NCBI GenBank assembly: GCA_036365145.1
Contig: JAEOAD010000029.1
Coordinates: 26,768,001-26,832,000 of the forward strand
Source of the DNA: Orientallactaga sibirica
Taxonomy: Eukaryota; Chordata; Mammalia; Rodentia; Dipodidae
Direction: 5' to 3'
DNA length: 64,000 nt
Positions 1 through 11,391 of the stretch are shown here, piece after piece (positions within the stretch are counted from its first letter, which is position 1; each line of letters opens with the position of its first letter). The position numbers and the translations under genes were made by a program. The notes under the pieces are model-generated. The model ran no database searches, had not been told where the DNA came from, and saw only the letters and a program-made list of their open reading frames with translations.

Positions 1-471
1 GGTGAATCTGAAGGCTGCAAATCTCCCAGACCCACACTGGGCTGACAGCCAAGGTTCTTTCAGGTCCCTCTTATTAGTTCTGCAATCTCCAGAGCAGCCT
101 TCTCAACAGAGAAGGTGGAAATGCAATTGAAAATAAGTGATTCAGCTTTCTCTAAACCATCTGTGAACAGTGTACAGTCTGTTCCAAGCAGCAGGCTGAA
201 ATGTTTTCACATATGAATTACACCCCAAGCCGTAAGCGAACACAAAGCATGAGAACTATTAAGTTATTCATCCATTCATCTACTCCACATGCATCTCCAG
301 ATTTCATAATTATCTTCCATACCCAGAATACTGCCAGATACTTCAAACATAGTCAGTAAATATTTACTGAAGTGTATGTGTGAATGTCACAGAAGATATC
401 CAGGAAAAATCTCCAAATGGGACCTGACACTGATACCACCAGGTTATGAATTTTCTACTTCCTAGTGTGCC
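1..471. other. Unique intergenic sequence
   Basis: AT-moderate sequence with no repeat, RNA gene or convincing coding frame that I recognise. Confidence 0.5.
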
Positions 472-765
472 CGTTATTTGCTGCTATGTAACAAAAATAT
501 CCAGAAACTTAATAACCTAAAACAACTGTAATCTTCATTTTGCTAATAAGTTTGCAACATGAGCAGGGACAGCTTGCCTGTGCTTCACAAACATGTGGTC
601 TTCCCTTGCAGATGCTGGCTTCTTCAGAGCCTGGAGGCACCCCTAGAGTCAGTGACACAGAGCCATGTGGTCTTTTTATGGCCTGGTCTCATAAGTCACA
701 AAGGAGCATTCTGCCACATTTTATTGACTCAATCAAAGTCACTAAGGCCAACCTATAGATAAGAA
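472..765 (+). repeat. Ancient mammalian interspersed repeat (unnamed)
   Basis: The stretch opens with a 'ctatgtaac...aacctaaaacaac' pattern and ends with 'cacattttattgactcaatcaaagtcactaaggcca'-like text, split here because it is long. This layout is common to an old repeat found across placental mammals. I cannot name the family reliably. Short reading frames inside it have no protein-like features. Confidence 0.4.
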
Positions 766-773
766 ATAGTGGG

Positions 774-975
774 CATGGGCTGGGGAAATGGCTCAGGGCT
801 TAAGGAATGGTGGGCAAAGTGTCAAAGAATATGCAGATATTTTCACATCATTGCCCTTGGGATTGTATGAGGCTACCAGATCCTACTACTGTCTTTAGCA
901 CAAATGCCAAATAACATTACATCATGCTGTATATGTTAAATATATAGCACAATAAAATTTATTTTTAAAAAAAGC
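774..975 (+). repeat. Diverged B2/ID-like SINE
   Basis: Begins 'gggctggggaaatggctcag' and ends in an A-rich tail with AATAAAATT, as expected of an old tRNA-derived SINE. The middle is heavily diverged. Confidence 0.5.
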
Positions 976-1374
976 TGCCTGCTTTCTACAGATGAGCTGT
1001 ACTGAGCAAAAATAAGGAATGTCTACAAGTCTGTGTAAAGCTCCTTTGTTTGGGAATCCTGCAGGCTTGCTCTCACGTCTTACAGCTATATCTAGAAGAA
1101 TCAGATTCCTTTGTTTCCTAAATAAAAGGAAGTTTGGAATTGGAGGTGACCATGGGTCCAAATTAGGACAACTGAATGTTCGTCCTGCACAGCTCAGGGT
1201 AGGGCCCAGAAAGGCAATACCCAAATAATTGTTGGCATTGCATCCTACGAATCAAGTGCATGTAAAACCCTCCCAAGAGTCTGTGTCTAGAGGACTGAAT
1301 ACTGTCCCATTCAAGCTTAGCAAATCCTTCACGAGTATATGGTAGAAACTGCTTCAGGTCCACCCAACCCAGCT

Positions 1375-1620
1375 TTCTTTTTCTCCAGGGCACAGCTACT
1401 CTCGATATCCTGGCCTCCCCGGCAGTTAGGATGAGACCATGTGACCAAGTCCTGGCCAAAGAAATAAGAAGAGACTTAGTGAAGACTACTTCTGAGCCTG
1501 GGCCACAAAAATCTACTGTGGCCCTTTAACCTCTCCTTTTGTCTAATGCCTGGACGGAGACTAGCGACACGACCATATTAGCATAGGATATTGCTGCATA
1601 CGTAGAAATTGAACTTCTAT
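1375..1620 (+). repeat. Possible ancient repeat upstream of TMSB10
   Basis: The text 'gatgagaccatgtgaccaag' followed by 'cctggccaaagaaat' resembles an old mammalian repeat that is often seen as relics. It is too diverged to classify. The flanks 976-1374 and 1621-2010 look unique. Confidence 0.35.
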
Positions 1621-2437
1621 TACCTTAAGCCACCTTGCAAACGGTTTAGTTGTTTGTCTACCTAGACTGTGAAGCTTAATTTTCATTCAGGAAATGTTTG
1701 CTCTTCTTCATCGCCTACCATGAGTGGAATACACTCTACTCGAACACTAGAAAGAGAAATGGGTATGGCATCATCACCCTTGGGCTGTGAATATCTAACG
1801 GTTAATACCTAAAGATGGTGTACAGCCTGAAAAATTCAACTTTTCCTGGAAAGATGTGAAGTGCATTATACTACACCGGAAAAGGGTTAATAAGAAAGGC
1901 GAGAGGCGAGAAGGTCTGTAGGGATGTGGACTTTTAAAAATAGGGTTCAAGGTTAATCCAAGGAGTAAAGCCGCACCCTCTGTCTGATACAGTGTTGCAA
2001 AGAGCCCCCCCCCCCCCGCCCCAAAGAAGAACAGTGCGAGCCCTGGGGACTTGCTCCCACCTCCGCCCTCAGACAATGCTGGTCACAACGTTGAAAGAGC
2101 ACCATGCAGAGGGAAAGCGGGGAGGGAAGGGGACTGTGGAGAGACAAACGCAAGAGCCGTGGGGCGACACGGGTGGGGTGTCTCCCGCGAGCAAGGGCTG
2201 CTGCAGAGCGCGCGTGCACGCCCGCACGCCCATCGCTGCACCCTTACACACGCACACAACCCCGCCGCCCCCCACGCCCTTCCTGCGGGGCGAGCAGCAC
2301 ACTCCCGGGGGAGACTCGGGGAGGTGGGGTGCATGTGTGGCACCCCCACGCGAGACCAGCGGGGACCGCGGGGCCCGGAAGGACGCCGCCCCGCCCCGTA
2401 GGCAGCGGGGAGCCGGAGGCAAGGAGCCGCCCGCGCA

Positions 2438-2496
2438 GGCCACGCCCCCCGGAGCCGGCCACGCCCCCTCTGCGGCGGGCGCGGGGCGGGGCGGGG
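2438..2496 (+). promoter_or_regulatory. TMSB10: Sp/KLF sites and G-run cluster of the TMSB10 core promoter
   Basis: GGCCACGCCCC occurs twice (2438-2448 and 2457-2467), 19 bp apart. It is followed by four G runs (2477-2479, 2483-2486, 2488-2491, 2493-2496) that form overlapping GGGGCGGGG Sp1 boxes. The block ends 7 bp before the TATA box. Binding by Sp1/KLF factors is inferred from the motifs. Confidence 0.7.
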
Positions 2497-2503
2497 CGCG
2501 GCG

Positions 2504-2510
2504 TATATAA
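2504..2510 (+). promoter_or_regulatory. TMSB10: TATA box of TMSB10
   Basis: TATATAA lies directly after the GC boxes and about 27-30 bp before a pyrimidine-rich CTCTTTTGTCTC stretch (2529-2540). That stretch is the likely transcription start and resembles a 5' TOP start. Confidence 0.8.
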
Positions 2511-2530
2511 GACGAGGGGCGGGCGCCGCT

Positions 2531-2600
2531 CTTTTGTCTCTTGCTGCAGCGACGCGAGTGGGAGCACCAGGAGCCCGGGCTCGGAGCGAGACTCCACACG
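2531..2600 (+). other. TMSB10: TMSB10 exon 1 (non-coding, 5' UTR)
   Basis: The start is placed at the pyrimidine tract about 27 bp downstream of the TATA box. The 3' edge is set by the donor GTGAGA at 2601. The exon has no ATG, so translation begins in exon 2, as in other mammalian beta-thymosin genes. The exact start base is an estimate. Confidence 0.7.
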
Positions 2601-2897
2601 GTGAGACGCCACGCTGGGGCCCGGGCCGGCCTGGGTGGGGTCGGGGCTGGTGTATCCGACGGGTGCGTCCCGGGGCCGCAACAGGCGACCGGCCCGGGAC
2701 GGATTCCGGGGCTGGCGGGCCACACCCTGGGCTTGGGGGGGGGGTGGTCCGGGCGCGCCCAGATCTTCGGCCTCCCGGGCTGCGGGGAACGCCCCGGCGG
2801 GAATGCCACGTCGAGAGATGTCGGCCGAGAGTGCAGGGTTTGGGGGGCGGCCCTGGTCCCCCAGGCCCTGGCCAACAGTCTTGGCTGGTTCCACTAG
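2601..2897 (+). other. TMSB10: TMSB10 intron 1
   Basis: 297 bp, donor GTGAGA and acceptor AG at 2896-2897. It is GC-rich and has a run of ten G near 2735. No repeats are visible. Confidence 0.85.
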
Positions 2898-3299
<402 letters not shown>

Positions 3300-3545
3300 A
3301 AGCCTAGAGGATCCCCCACCCCCGTCATCTCTTGAGTCCCCTCGTGATGTGGAGGAAGAGCCACCTGCAAGATGGACACGAGCCACAAGCTGCACTGTGA
3401 ACCCGGGCACTCCGCGCCGATGCCACCGGCCTGCGGGTCTCTTTAGGGACCCCCAATCGGACTGCCAAATTTCTCCGGTTTGCCCTGGGATATTATAGAA
3501 AATTATTTGTATGATTAATGAAAATAAAACACACCTCGTGGCATG
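3300..3545 (+). terminator. TMSB10: TMSB10 3' UTR and polyadenylation region
   Basis: AATAAA lies at 3523-3528, followed by ACACACCTCGTGGCATGG, the text where known TMSB10 mRNAs end. Cleavage is expected around 3540-3545. The 3' UTR is therefore about 240 bases, typical of this gene. Confidence 0.85.
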
Positions 3546-4664
3546 GCTGGCGTGGTCTGAATCTCTTCCTAGAGTGTACGTGGGCAGTGCCGCCGCGGTA
3601 GAACCTCCACTCTTTGGAGTGAGTTGTGCCGCAGAGGGAAGGGAGGGAGGGACTCGCAGAATGAGCTCGATCAGGGATCATTTTTATTTGGGGTTCTTAG
3701 TGGATGGCTTTGGATAAAGCAACCCACGAAAAAAACCCACTTTGTCTCTTGAAAATAATGCGTCTCGGGGGTAAGATTTATCAATGATGGGGTTTTCAAG
3801 TTCCACTGTTTTTCTGGGCAGAGGCAGTGATTTCAGCCTGGGAAGAAGGAGGGAAAAACTCCTTCTGGAATGTTAGAAATTGGGTGAGGTCACAGGCCGC
3901 CAGAAGGCTTTCTTCTGGCTCTTAGAGAAGACGCGAGAATAAAAACAAAGGCCGATATATCAGAACTAGAGCCTATGGCTTTTTGTGTCTAAACCCAGCT
4001 TGGAACCCTCCACTGAAGGTTAGCCTTTAGAGGGAGTGCTGGCTGAGCAGCCCCTGGTGCTGTGCTCAGCAGGAAGGGTGGGAATGTGGTGGGAGGGAGG
4101 GTAGCTGCAGCCGACGAGCTGAGCAGCGGGAGGTCACACCCTCTAGACCCGCGGGGAAGGGGTGGGGCCAGCCCGAAGGGGCCTAATGGAGGAGGAGTCT
4201 GGGGCTGCCTTGCCAGAAACTGGCTTGTGATTACAGACAGAGGTGGCAGTTTCCTGGAGGAGGGAGACAAATTGCTTAAGAGACCTGTCCCACATTTTTG
4301 CCTGACCCGGAGGGACTGGACAATGGGTGAGAGCAATTAGTTCAACTGAGTAGCCCCTGGCTATAGAAATTTGCAATAGACAGGCAATCTCAGTAGACCA
4401 GAGGACAGCAGGCTGAGGGAGCCACTGCCTGTTTAACATACAGGAGTGATTTGACAGTGAGACCTACACTATCAACTATGTACACCTCCTGCTGGTACAT
4501 GGACGCATATATCCCGGTACCTGGGAGACTTGAGTGGAAAAGGATTCCTAATCGTTGACACTAGTGACTCCTATGCTAGCCAGTGCTTACCACACTCAAG
4601 GCTTACTGGGGAGTCCATGTTGTAGCTTCTGTGAGGTTGTGATCCAAACTAGGGACTTTCCAGT
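3546..4664. other. Unique sequence downstream of TMSB10
   Basis: No SINE, LTR or coding frame is recognisable over about 1.1 kb, unusual here given the repeat density. A nuclear-receptor-like half site TGAGGTCACAGG is seen near 3885. Regulatory function is only a possibility. Confidence 0.45.
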
Positions 4665-4674
4665 GACATAGCTG

Positions 4675-4680
4675 GTTTTT

Positions 4681-4727
<47 letters not shown>

Positions 4728-4869
4728 GTTTTTCGAGGTAGGGTCTCACTCTGGCCCAGGCTGACCTGGAATTAACTATGTAGTCTCAGGGTGGCCTTGA
4801 ACTCGCGGCGATCCTCCTACCTCTGCCTCCCGAGTGCTGGGATTAAAGGCGTGCGCCACCACGCCCGGC
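4675..4869 (-). repeat. B1-type SINE with 10-bp TSD
   Basis: Reverse-oriented B1: a poly-T run of more than 40 bases, then the full B1 body ending CGCCCGGC. The TSD GACATAGCTG is at 4665-4674 and 4870-4879. The long homogeneous tail and exact TSD point to a young insertion. Confidence 0.95.
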
Positions 4870-4879
4870 GACATAGCTG

Positions 4880-5521
4880 TTTTAGAGTCCCCATGCTTAG
4901 TATTCACTCATGCTCCTGCAAGCCAAACAAACTCACTGGTTTTCAAAGAAGAGAGAAAAGCTTTACTGCATCATAACTGACATACCAGGCAGCCTCACCT
5001 GCTCCATCTTGGTTGTGCTAAAGCCAAGCTGCTCCTTGGGCCCCTCCCCTACTGTCTCATTCTGCCTTACCTTGATTGACAAAGGCCCAACCATTATGAG
5101 CCTGTGGATAGTAACTGGTTGAGGGAAGCAACATATACTCGTTTCCCTCCCTGGGCCAATCCAGGATACAATATTGGTACAGGGGTGGGGGAAGGGAGTA
5201 TTGTTAATTCGCAACTGAAGCTAATCATGGAAGGCTGCATGTTACTCATATGACAACCCCACTAGTCAGCTTGGTCTCTATAACAGTACGTGTGAGGTAA
5301 ATTATAAATAGAAAAGGTTTCTTTCGGCTCAGTTTTGGAAGTTTGAGCCTATGATCAGCTGACCCGTTGCTTTGGATCTGTGGTGGGGCAGTGCAGCACG
5401 GTGGGAGTGCAGGGTAAAGAAAGCCTCTCTCTACCTGACCTCATGAGAGAAAGAAGTAGGGACGAATGTTCCACAGTCCACACTAGAGGACACAGCCCCA
5501 GTGGCTTAAGGATCTTCTGCT
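4880..5521. other. Unique intergenic sequence
   Basis: No repeat or gene recognised. Short frames here lack protein-like composition. Confidence 0.45.
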
Positions 5522-5700
5522 TGGGCTGGGAAGATGGCTCAGTGGATAAAGACACTTGTTTGCAAAGCCTGATTGCCATAAAGCCAGATACATAAAGTGG
5601 TGCATGTATCTGGAGTTCATTTGCAGTGGCAAGATGTCCTGGTGTGTGTTCTCCTCTCTCTCTCCCCCCCCTGCAAATACATAAAAATATTTTTTAAAAT
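5522..5700 (+). repeat. B2-like SINE
   Basis: Head 'gggctgggaagatggctcag', internal 'ggagttcatttgcagtggc', a CT-rich stretch and an A-rich tail. It is moderately diverged, and part of the B-box region is missing. Confidence 0.85.
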
Positions 5701-6031
5701 CTTCCACTTGCCCTCACCTCTTAGGGTTCTTGACCTCTCAATGAGGAGCAACCCTCTAACATGGGACCTGGAAAGATGAAAAAAAACTATACAGGTCTCA
5801 ACCAGTTCGGTTTTGGCTATTGGGTTACAGATTTTTGTACAATCCAGAGGCTATGTTCAGTTTCACGCAACATGGGCTTTTGGAACACCCAGAAAGTGCC
5901 TATCACTGTATCAAGTCTTTGGAGGCTATAAAAGACATGTGCAATGGACTATGCAAAAAGTAGAATAAAGGAAATGCTAGAGACATATAAGCAATGCCCC
6001 ATGGGAAGGCAGACAAAAAAGTTGACTCTGA

Positions 6032-6189
6032 AGCCGGGCGTGGTGGCACACGCCTTTAATCCCAGCACTCGGGAGGCAGAGGTAGGAGAATCGCCAAGAG
6101 TTCGAGGCCACCCTGAGACTCCATAGTTAATTCCAGGTCAGCCTGGACCAGAGTGAGGCCCTACCTTGCAAAACCAAAAAAAAAAAAAG
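6032..6189 (+). repeat. B1-type SINE with 11-bp TSD
   Basis: Full-length B1 with an A tail. GTTGACTCTGA flanks it at 6021-6031 and 6190-6200. Confidence 0.95.
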
Positions 6190-6504
6190 TTGACTCTGAT
6201 AAGAATGGAGGTGGGGGGGTGCTTCATGGAAGAGGAAGCATTTGAATGTAGACTGAAGAAGTGAGAGTGGAGTGGGGCTTTCTCAGCAGAAGAAGCATTG
6301 TGTTGTGACGTGGAGCAAGTTCAGTGAGGGAAAGGGTAACGGCTCAGCGAAAACAGAAGCGGCCTCAAAATTAGCCTAGCAAGTAAGGTGTGGTATATAC
6401 AGTAACTTTGGAAGCCAGTACAGATTTGAGGGCAATGTGCTCTGAAGTGTATGTGAGAGCACAAGGAAGATGCCTGTGGAAAACACAGATAATTAACTGC
6501 CGCT

Positions 6505-6670
6505 TTACACCATCACCACTAATCACGGTCTCCCCTATTACCACCATCACCACTGTAATCACCAACACCTTCACCATCATTGCCATGGTCATCACCACCA
6601 TTTCCATCACCCATACCACTCCCTCTACATCATCTCCACAAGCACCATTACCACCACCACCTTCCTCCCA
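6505..6670 (+). repeat. Degenerate CCA/TCA trinucleotide tract
   Basis: About 165 bp of irregular (ACC/ATC)n, such as 'caccaccatttccatcaccc'. It leaves all three frames of both strands rather open, which explains the approximately 110-codon frames over it. No coding function is supported. Confidence 0.8.
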
Positions 6671-6765
6671 TGTCTCATTTCCTTTGACCCTGCCTATGAA
6701 ATATGGCAAAAGTAACCAAATTTAATTCAGATATCAGGTAGTTGATGGGCTTCAAAAGGTCCAGC

Positions 6766-6912
6766 CACTAGGCATGGTGGCTCATGCCTTTACCTTGGGA
6801 GGCAGAGATAGGAAGATCACCAAGAGTTCAAGGCCAGCCTAGGACTACACTGAGTTCCATGTCAGTCTGGGCTAGAGTGAGATCCTGCCTTGAAAAAAAA
6901 AAAAAAAAAAAT
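6766..6912 (+). repeat. B1-type SINE
   Basis: Diverged B1 body with a small deletion in the 'aatcccagcac' segment and a 20-base A tail. Confidence 0.85.
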
Positions 6913-6989
6913 CCCAGCCCAAGGAATGAGACAATTAGTATAAACTTGAGGCATCCAGAGGTTCAGTATCACACAAATTTGTGGGGACA

Positions 6990-7160
6990 GTTTTTTTTTT
7001 TGGGGGGTTGGTTTTTAGTTTTTCAAGGTAGGGTCTCACTCTAACTTGTGCTGACCTGGAATTCATTATTGTAGTCTCAGGGTGGCCTCAAACTCATGGC
7101 AATCCTCCCACCTCTGCCTCCCAAGTGCTGGGATTAAAGACACACACCACCACGCCCAGC
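6990..7160 (-). repeat. B1-type SINE
   Basis: Reverse B1: T/G-rich tail, then 'caaggtagggtctcactcta' through 'ccaccacgcccagc'. Confidence 0.9.
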
Positions 7161-7320
7161 AACAATTTGTTTTTGTTGTCCTAAGGATTCAGGGACACAA
7201 TGACAATTCATGGACAGAAACCAGAATGCTTAACATTCTGCATTGCACAGATGTACAACATTAAAGATTTATCCCATGTTTACATAACGTTTTAACGTTT
7301 CCATTCATTTCCTTTCCTGT

Positions 7321-7466
7321 GTGGGTGCACATACACAAACACACACGTCAGAACCTCTTGCTGCTACAAACACCATCAGGCTGACATGGGTGGCTTGGGA
7401 ATTGAACTCTGCTCCAACATACTATGTAAGCAAGCACCTTTAACCTCTAAGCCATCTTTCCAGCCT
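7321..7466 (-). repeat. Diverged tRNA-derived SINE
   Basis: Ends 'ctctaagccatctttccagc', the reverse of the B2/ID head. The distal half is poorly conserved. Confidence 0.65.
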
Positions 7467-7602
7467 CTGCATGACTTTAAGATTCTCAACCATAGTGTAC
7501 ATATGTAGGGGAAAAAAACATACATACATAGATATGTGATCAATCTTCACAAACCAGACAAACTCTAGTGAGCTTCCAGTCACACAAACTATGGGAGCCA
7601 TT

Positions 7603-7686
7603 GTTATTTGTGGTGCTGCAGAGCAAGTCTAGGGCCTCATGCGTACTAGGCAAGCATCTGCCACTGAGCTAGCTATAGCCCCAGCT
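7603..7686 (-). repeat. ID-like SINE
   Basis: Reverse of a short ID/BC1-like unit: 'gggcctcatgcgtactaggc' followed by 'actgagctagctatagcccc'. Confidence 0.6.
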
Positions 7687-8026
7687 CTCACCTGTGTTCC
7701 ACCAGCATGCGTATAACTTCACCTGTTTTATAACTTGAGCCAGCAACAAGTAATTTTACCCAAATTTATTATAGTCTCCATTTTCCAGGAATGCAAACAA
7801 CCATGTCAATAAAAGTATACTTTTAACTCACAGCATCACTGAGAGTTGGTCACCACTGCAGAAAACCATGGTCCTAACAGCACTATCCCACTGAGTTTCT
7901 GAACTGTTTGGCTGCAGCACAGTTGTATGAATATGAGTCTGATGCTGCCCATCCACAAGTGAAAAATAAAATACACTTTTTAGATGCTAGAATACTTTGT
8001 GTCACATTGTGCTAATCAGAGGTTTG

Positions 8027-8176
8027 GCCGGGCATGGTGGCGCACACCTTTGATAGCAACACTCAGGAGGCAGAGGTAGGAGGATTGCCTTGAGTTTGAG
8101 GCCACACTAGGACTACATAGTGAATTCCAGGTCAGCCTGGGCTAGAGTGAGACCGTACCTTGAAAAACAAAAAAAA
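8027..8176 (+). repeat. B1-type SINE
   Basis: B1 body starting GGCCGGGCATGG and ending in an A-rich tail. Substitutions in the left half mark it as older. Confidence 0.92.
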
Positions 8177-8614
8177 GTTTATCTTGCTCACATTACACAT
8201 CAGTTGCTACTCTGCTTTTGTTTGGCATGTCTTTTTCTTTCAGACAGCCTGGCTAAACAAGAAGCCCTTCTCTGGGACACACTGTTGATATGGCAAGGGA
8301 AAGAGGAATAGCAGTCATCATGCTATGACTTTTCACACTCTTGTCCAATGTGGCACTTCTAATCAGCCAAAGCAAAGCACGAAACAAGGCTGACATGGAT
8401 TGGATGGAACAGTAAATCACAAGACATCAGATGTAGATGTATAATTCTGTTATAAAGAGCAGGAAATAATTGAGACCCAGAATACAATTTACCATATATA
8501 TTAAAATGCAAATATCTTTATTTCATTAGGGCTTATTGATTGGTTTGGGTTCCTAAAGTGGGAAAGGTAAGTTATATTTACCTTTGATTTTCATTTCAGA
8601 AAAGAGGAATGTTA

Positions 8615-8948
8615 TTAGTTATTTTCCTGGTTGCTGTGACATGACAATGCCTGACAAGAATTAACTTTAAGGAGAAAAGGTTTATTTTGGCTCACAGTCC
8701 CTCATGGAAGGAAAGGCATGGTGGCAGGAATTACATCCAAAGTCAGGAAGCAGAGAGTGATGAATGCTGGTGCTCAGCTTCCTTTTTCCTTTTTATTTAT
8801 TCTAGAATTCCAGCCTATAGTATAGAGCTGTCCACATTGAGGATGGGTCCTCTCTCCTCTCAAATACCCTCATAGACAGACCCAGAGGTATGTTTCCATG
8901 GTGATTCTAAATCCAGACAGGTTGACCACAAAGATTAACCATCACAAT
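8615..8948 (-). mobile_element. ORR1-like MaLR LTR, solo
   Basis: Read on the minus strand it starts TGTGATGGTTAAT, includes an AATAAA-type segment before 'ccttttctcc', and ends near 'ggaaaataactaataac'. This is the layout of rodent MaLR LTRs of the ORR1/MT kind. No internal region is attached, so it is a solo LTR. Family naming is from general resemblance. Confidence 0.65.
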
Positions 8949-8959
8949 ATCTTAAGAGA

Positions 8960-9143
8960 TGTTTGCTTGTTTGTTTGTTTGTTTGTTTGTTTGTTTGTTT
9001 GTTTGTTTGAGATAGGGTCTCACTGTAGCCCAAGCTGATCTGAACTTCACGATGTAGTCTCAGGGCAACCTGGAACTCATGGCAATCCTCCTACCTCTGC
9101 CCCCCAAGTGCTTGGATTAAAGGCATGTGCCACTACACCAGCT
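8960..9143 (-). repeat. B1-type SINE with (GTTT)n tail
   Basis: A (GTTT)n stretch at 8965-9008 replaces the plain tail, followed by a reverse B1 with several substitutions. Confidence 0.88.
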
Positions 9144-9802
9144 CTGAAGAGATTTTGATCTTAAAGGCTTGGAAACCAGATGTCTGAGCAGGTCATGGTG
9201 ATTCTATAAACAGTGTTGGCGGTGCTTAAGAATAGGTGTAGGTTTTAGTTCTGGCAAAGGAGAGCCAGGAGGAAGCCTGCTTACACGTTCCGTAGAAGAC
9301 TGTACATGATGAAGACATGCAGATGCTGTGGTGGAAGTGGGCAATGTTTGAACCATGACAGTCATCTTGAAGCCATTAAAGGAAATGCTAACAGGAAGAG
9401 GGGGGTGCACTAAAAAATGGAAAGAATGTGGGTACTTGGTGAGGCCTTGAGCTGCTAGGGTTTCCTGAAAGTGCTTTATCTTTGAACTTTTTGTTATGTG
9501 AAATAATAAATTTTTTCATATTTAGGAAATCTATAGTTGGATTTTCTGTTATAATCTAAAGAATTCCAATAACCATCAGCAGGAATGAGAAGAGTCTATA
9601 AGTAAAAGCAACAAAGACTTAATTTGAGAAAGACCTGCATGTGGTGAATTTGTATCAAATCAGAGTGGTTTAGGGCAGAAGTGGGAAGGAGCTGATTTCA
9701 AGCATTTGCAGGTTTCTGTGATAAAAATATTGCCAATTTCAAGCTACCAACAGTATTACAACCAACTTGTCTTCCTTTGTTTTCTTTTTCTTTCTTTCTT
9801 TT
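9144..9802. other. Unique intergenic sequence
   Basis: About 650 bp with no recognised repeat or coding frame. Confidence 0.4.
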
Positions 9803-10140
9803 TCAAAAATATTTTATTTTTATTTATTTATTTGACAGAGAGAGAGAAAATGGGCGTGCCAGGGCCTCCAGCCACTGCAAATGAACTCCAAACACATGTG
9901 CCATCTTGTGCATCTGGCTAACGTGAGTCCTAAGGAATCAAACCTGGGTCCTGAGCAGGGCGTGGTAGCACACGCCTTTAATCCCAGCACTCAGAAGGCA
10001 GAGGTAGGAGGATTGCTGTGAGTTCAAGGCCACCCTGAGACTACATAGCGAATTCCAGGTCAGCCTGAGCTAGAGTGAGACCCTACCTTGAAAAAAAAAA
10101 AAAAAAAAAAAGCCTGGGTTCTTTGGCTTTGCAAAAAAAA
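9803..10140 (-). repeat. B2-like SINE interrupted by a B1
   Basis: The reverse B2 runs from a (TTTA) tail at 9803 to about 9952 and resumes at 10113 with 'cctgggttctttggctttgc'. The repeated CCTGGGTCCT/CCTGGGTTCT marks the B1 target site. Confidence 0.85.
9953..10112 (+). repeat. B1-type SINE nested in a B2
   Basis: Full-length B1 with a 21-base A tail, inserted inside the reverse B2 that surrounds it. Confidence 0.9.
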
Positions 10141-10146
10141 TCCCTG

Positions 10147-10272
10147 GGTTTTTTTTTTTTTTTTGAGCAGGGTCTTTGCAGGCAAAGGCTATCCTCAAAC
10201 TCACTATGTAATCCATCCCTCCAATTTCTGATCCTCCTGCCTGTGCCTTGAAAGTGCTAGGATTATAGGTCT
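10147..10272 (-). repeat. Old B1-type SINE
   Basis: Poly-T, then a diverged reverse B1 ('ctcaaactcactatgtaatc' and 'tgaaagtgctaggattatag'). Confidence 0.7.
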
Positions 10273-10273
10273 G

Positions 10274-10600
10274 TGTGGTAGTTTGAATATATTGTCCCCC
10301 AATATATTCAGTATTTTATTAGTTTATAGTTTGCATTTTATCAGCAGGGGCAAGGTCACTATAGCCGGTCTTAAGGTGTGGTGATGGGTTTGAGATTCCA
10401 TTGTAAAGATATGCAAACTCACTGTTGTAAGTCTGCTGTGATGGCCTTGAATTAGTTTTGTTCTGTGTCCTGGGGTGGCTGGTTGGCTTTTGCTCTGCCT
10501 GGCCTTGTGAGAGCAGGCTGTGCTATGGAACTTATAGGTCTGCATCATCCCTTCCTCCATAACACTGGTCTGGACCTGAGTTCATCTTATGGGCTCAGTC
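10274..10600 (+). mobile_element. MaLR-type solo LTR, same family as 17860-18172
   Basis: Begins TGTGGTAGTTTGAATATA and continues with 'cttaaggtgtggtgatggg', matching the reverse complement of the LTR at 17860-18172 over most of its length. The 3' end near 10590-10600 is less clear. No internal sequence is attached. Confidence 0.65.
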
Positions 10601-10631
10601 TGCATCACCACACTCAGTTTATGGGCTCTTG

Positions 10632-10698
10632 GGGAGCAAACCCAGGGCTTCATATGTTAGGCAAACACCTTCACCATCTGAGCCACATCCCCAGCCCC
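10632..10698 (-). repeat. ID-like SINE
   Basis: Reverse ID unit: 'gagcaaacccagggcttcat' and 'gccacatccccagcccc'. Confidence 0.55.
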
Positions 10699-10943
10699 AG
10701 CTTGACCACTTTCTGAAAATGTCTGTTGGCTCTTTGTAAACTTGTTCTAACTGGCTCCAGCACACCCCTGGCTATAGGGACAGGAAAGTGGAGAAAATAC
10801 AAAAGAAGGAGAATTAGCAAGACTTCAGATGTGGGCAATTTCAGAAGCTGTCATTTACCCAGCAAACACACACTTTAACTAGTATAGGTGAGTTCAATTC
10901 TCTGCTTCAAATTCCAGGAATAAGACTAAACATCCTATAACCA

Positions 10944-11128
10944 GGGGCCAGGGAGAATAGCTCCATCAGCTGTGGACTAAAGTGTGGACACCTTGCAGCC
11001 ATGTAAATGTCAGGTGGACATGGTGGCCTGTCTACAATCACAGCACTCTGAAGACAGACTGAGGGGTTCTAGGAGCAAGTTGACTAGCTACACTAGCCAA
11101 ATCTGGAAGCTTTGTTCTGTGAAAGACA
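10944..11128 (+). repeat. Old ID-B1 composite (B4-like) SINE
   Basis: A diverged head is followed by 'ggacatggtggcctgtctac' and 'cactagccaaatctggaagc', as in the B4-type elements at 14877 and 39818. Confidence 0.5.
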
Positions 11129-11163
11129 CAAGTTAACTTTATGGCCAATAAAGAGATGATCAA

Positions 11164-11379
11164 GGGCTGGAGGGATAGCTTAGCAGTTAAGGTGTTTGCT
11201 TGCAAAGCCAAAGGACCCAGGTTTGGTTCCACAGGACCCACATTAGCCAGATGCACAAGGAGTGCACACATCTAGACTTCGTTTGCAGTAGCCAGAGGCC
11301 CTGACATGCCCATTCTCTCTCTCTCTCTGTCTCTCTATCTCAAATAAATAAATAATAAATAAAATGTTTTTTAAAAGAG
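11164..11379 (+). repeat. B2-like SINE with 12-bp TSD
   Basis: Complete element with A box, B box (GGTTTGGTTCC), CT-rich stretch and AAATAAATAAA tail. The TSD AGAGATGATCAA is at 11152-11163 and 11380-11391. Confidence 0.95.
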
Positions 11380-11391
11380 AGAGATGATCAA

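Noticed and set aside
2069..2875. Long open frames on both strands across the CpG island (up to about 270 codons)
   Set aside because: They overlap the TMSB10 promoter and exons, have extreme Pro/Arg/Gly composition, and follow from high GC with few stop codons. No domain or splice logic supports them.
6371..6725. Overlapping 110-codon frames on both strands
   Set aside because: They are produced by the CCA/TCA triplet tract, which lacks stops. The predicted residues are low-complexity Thr/Ile/Val runs.
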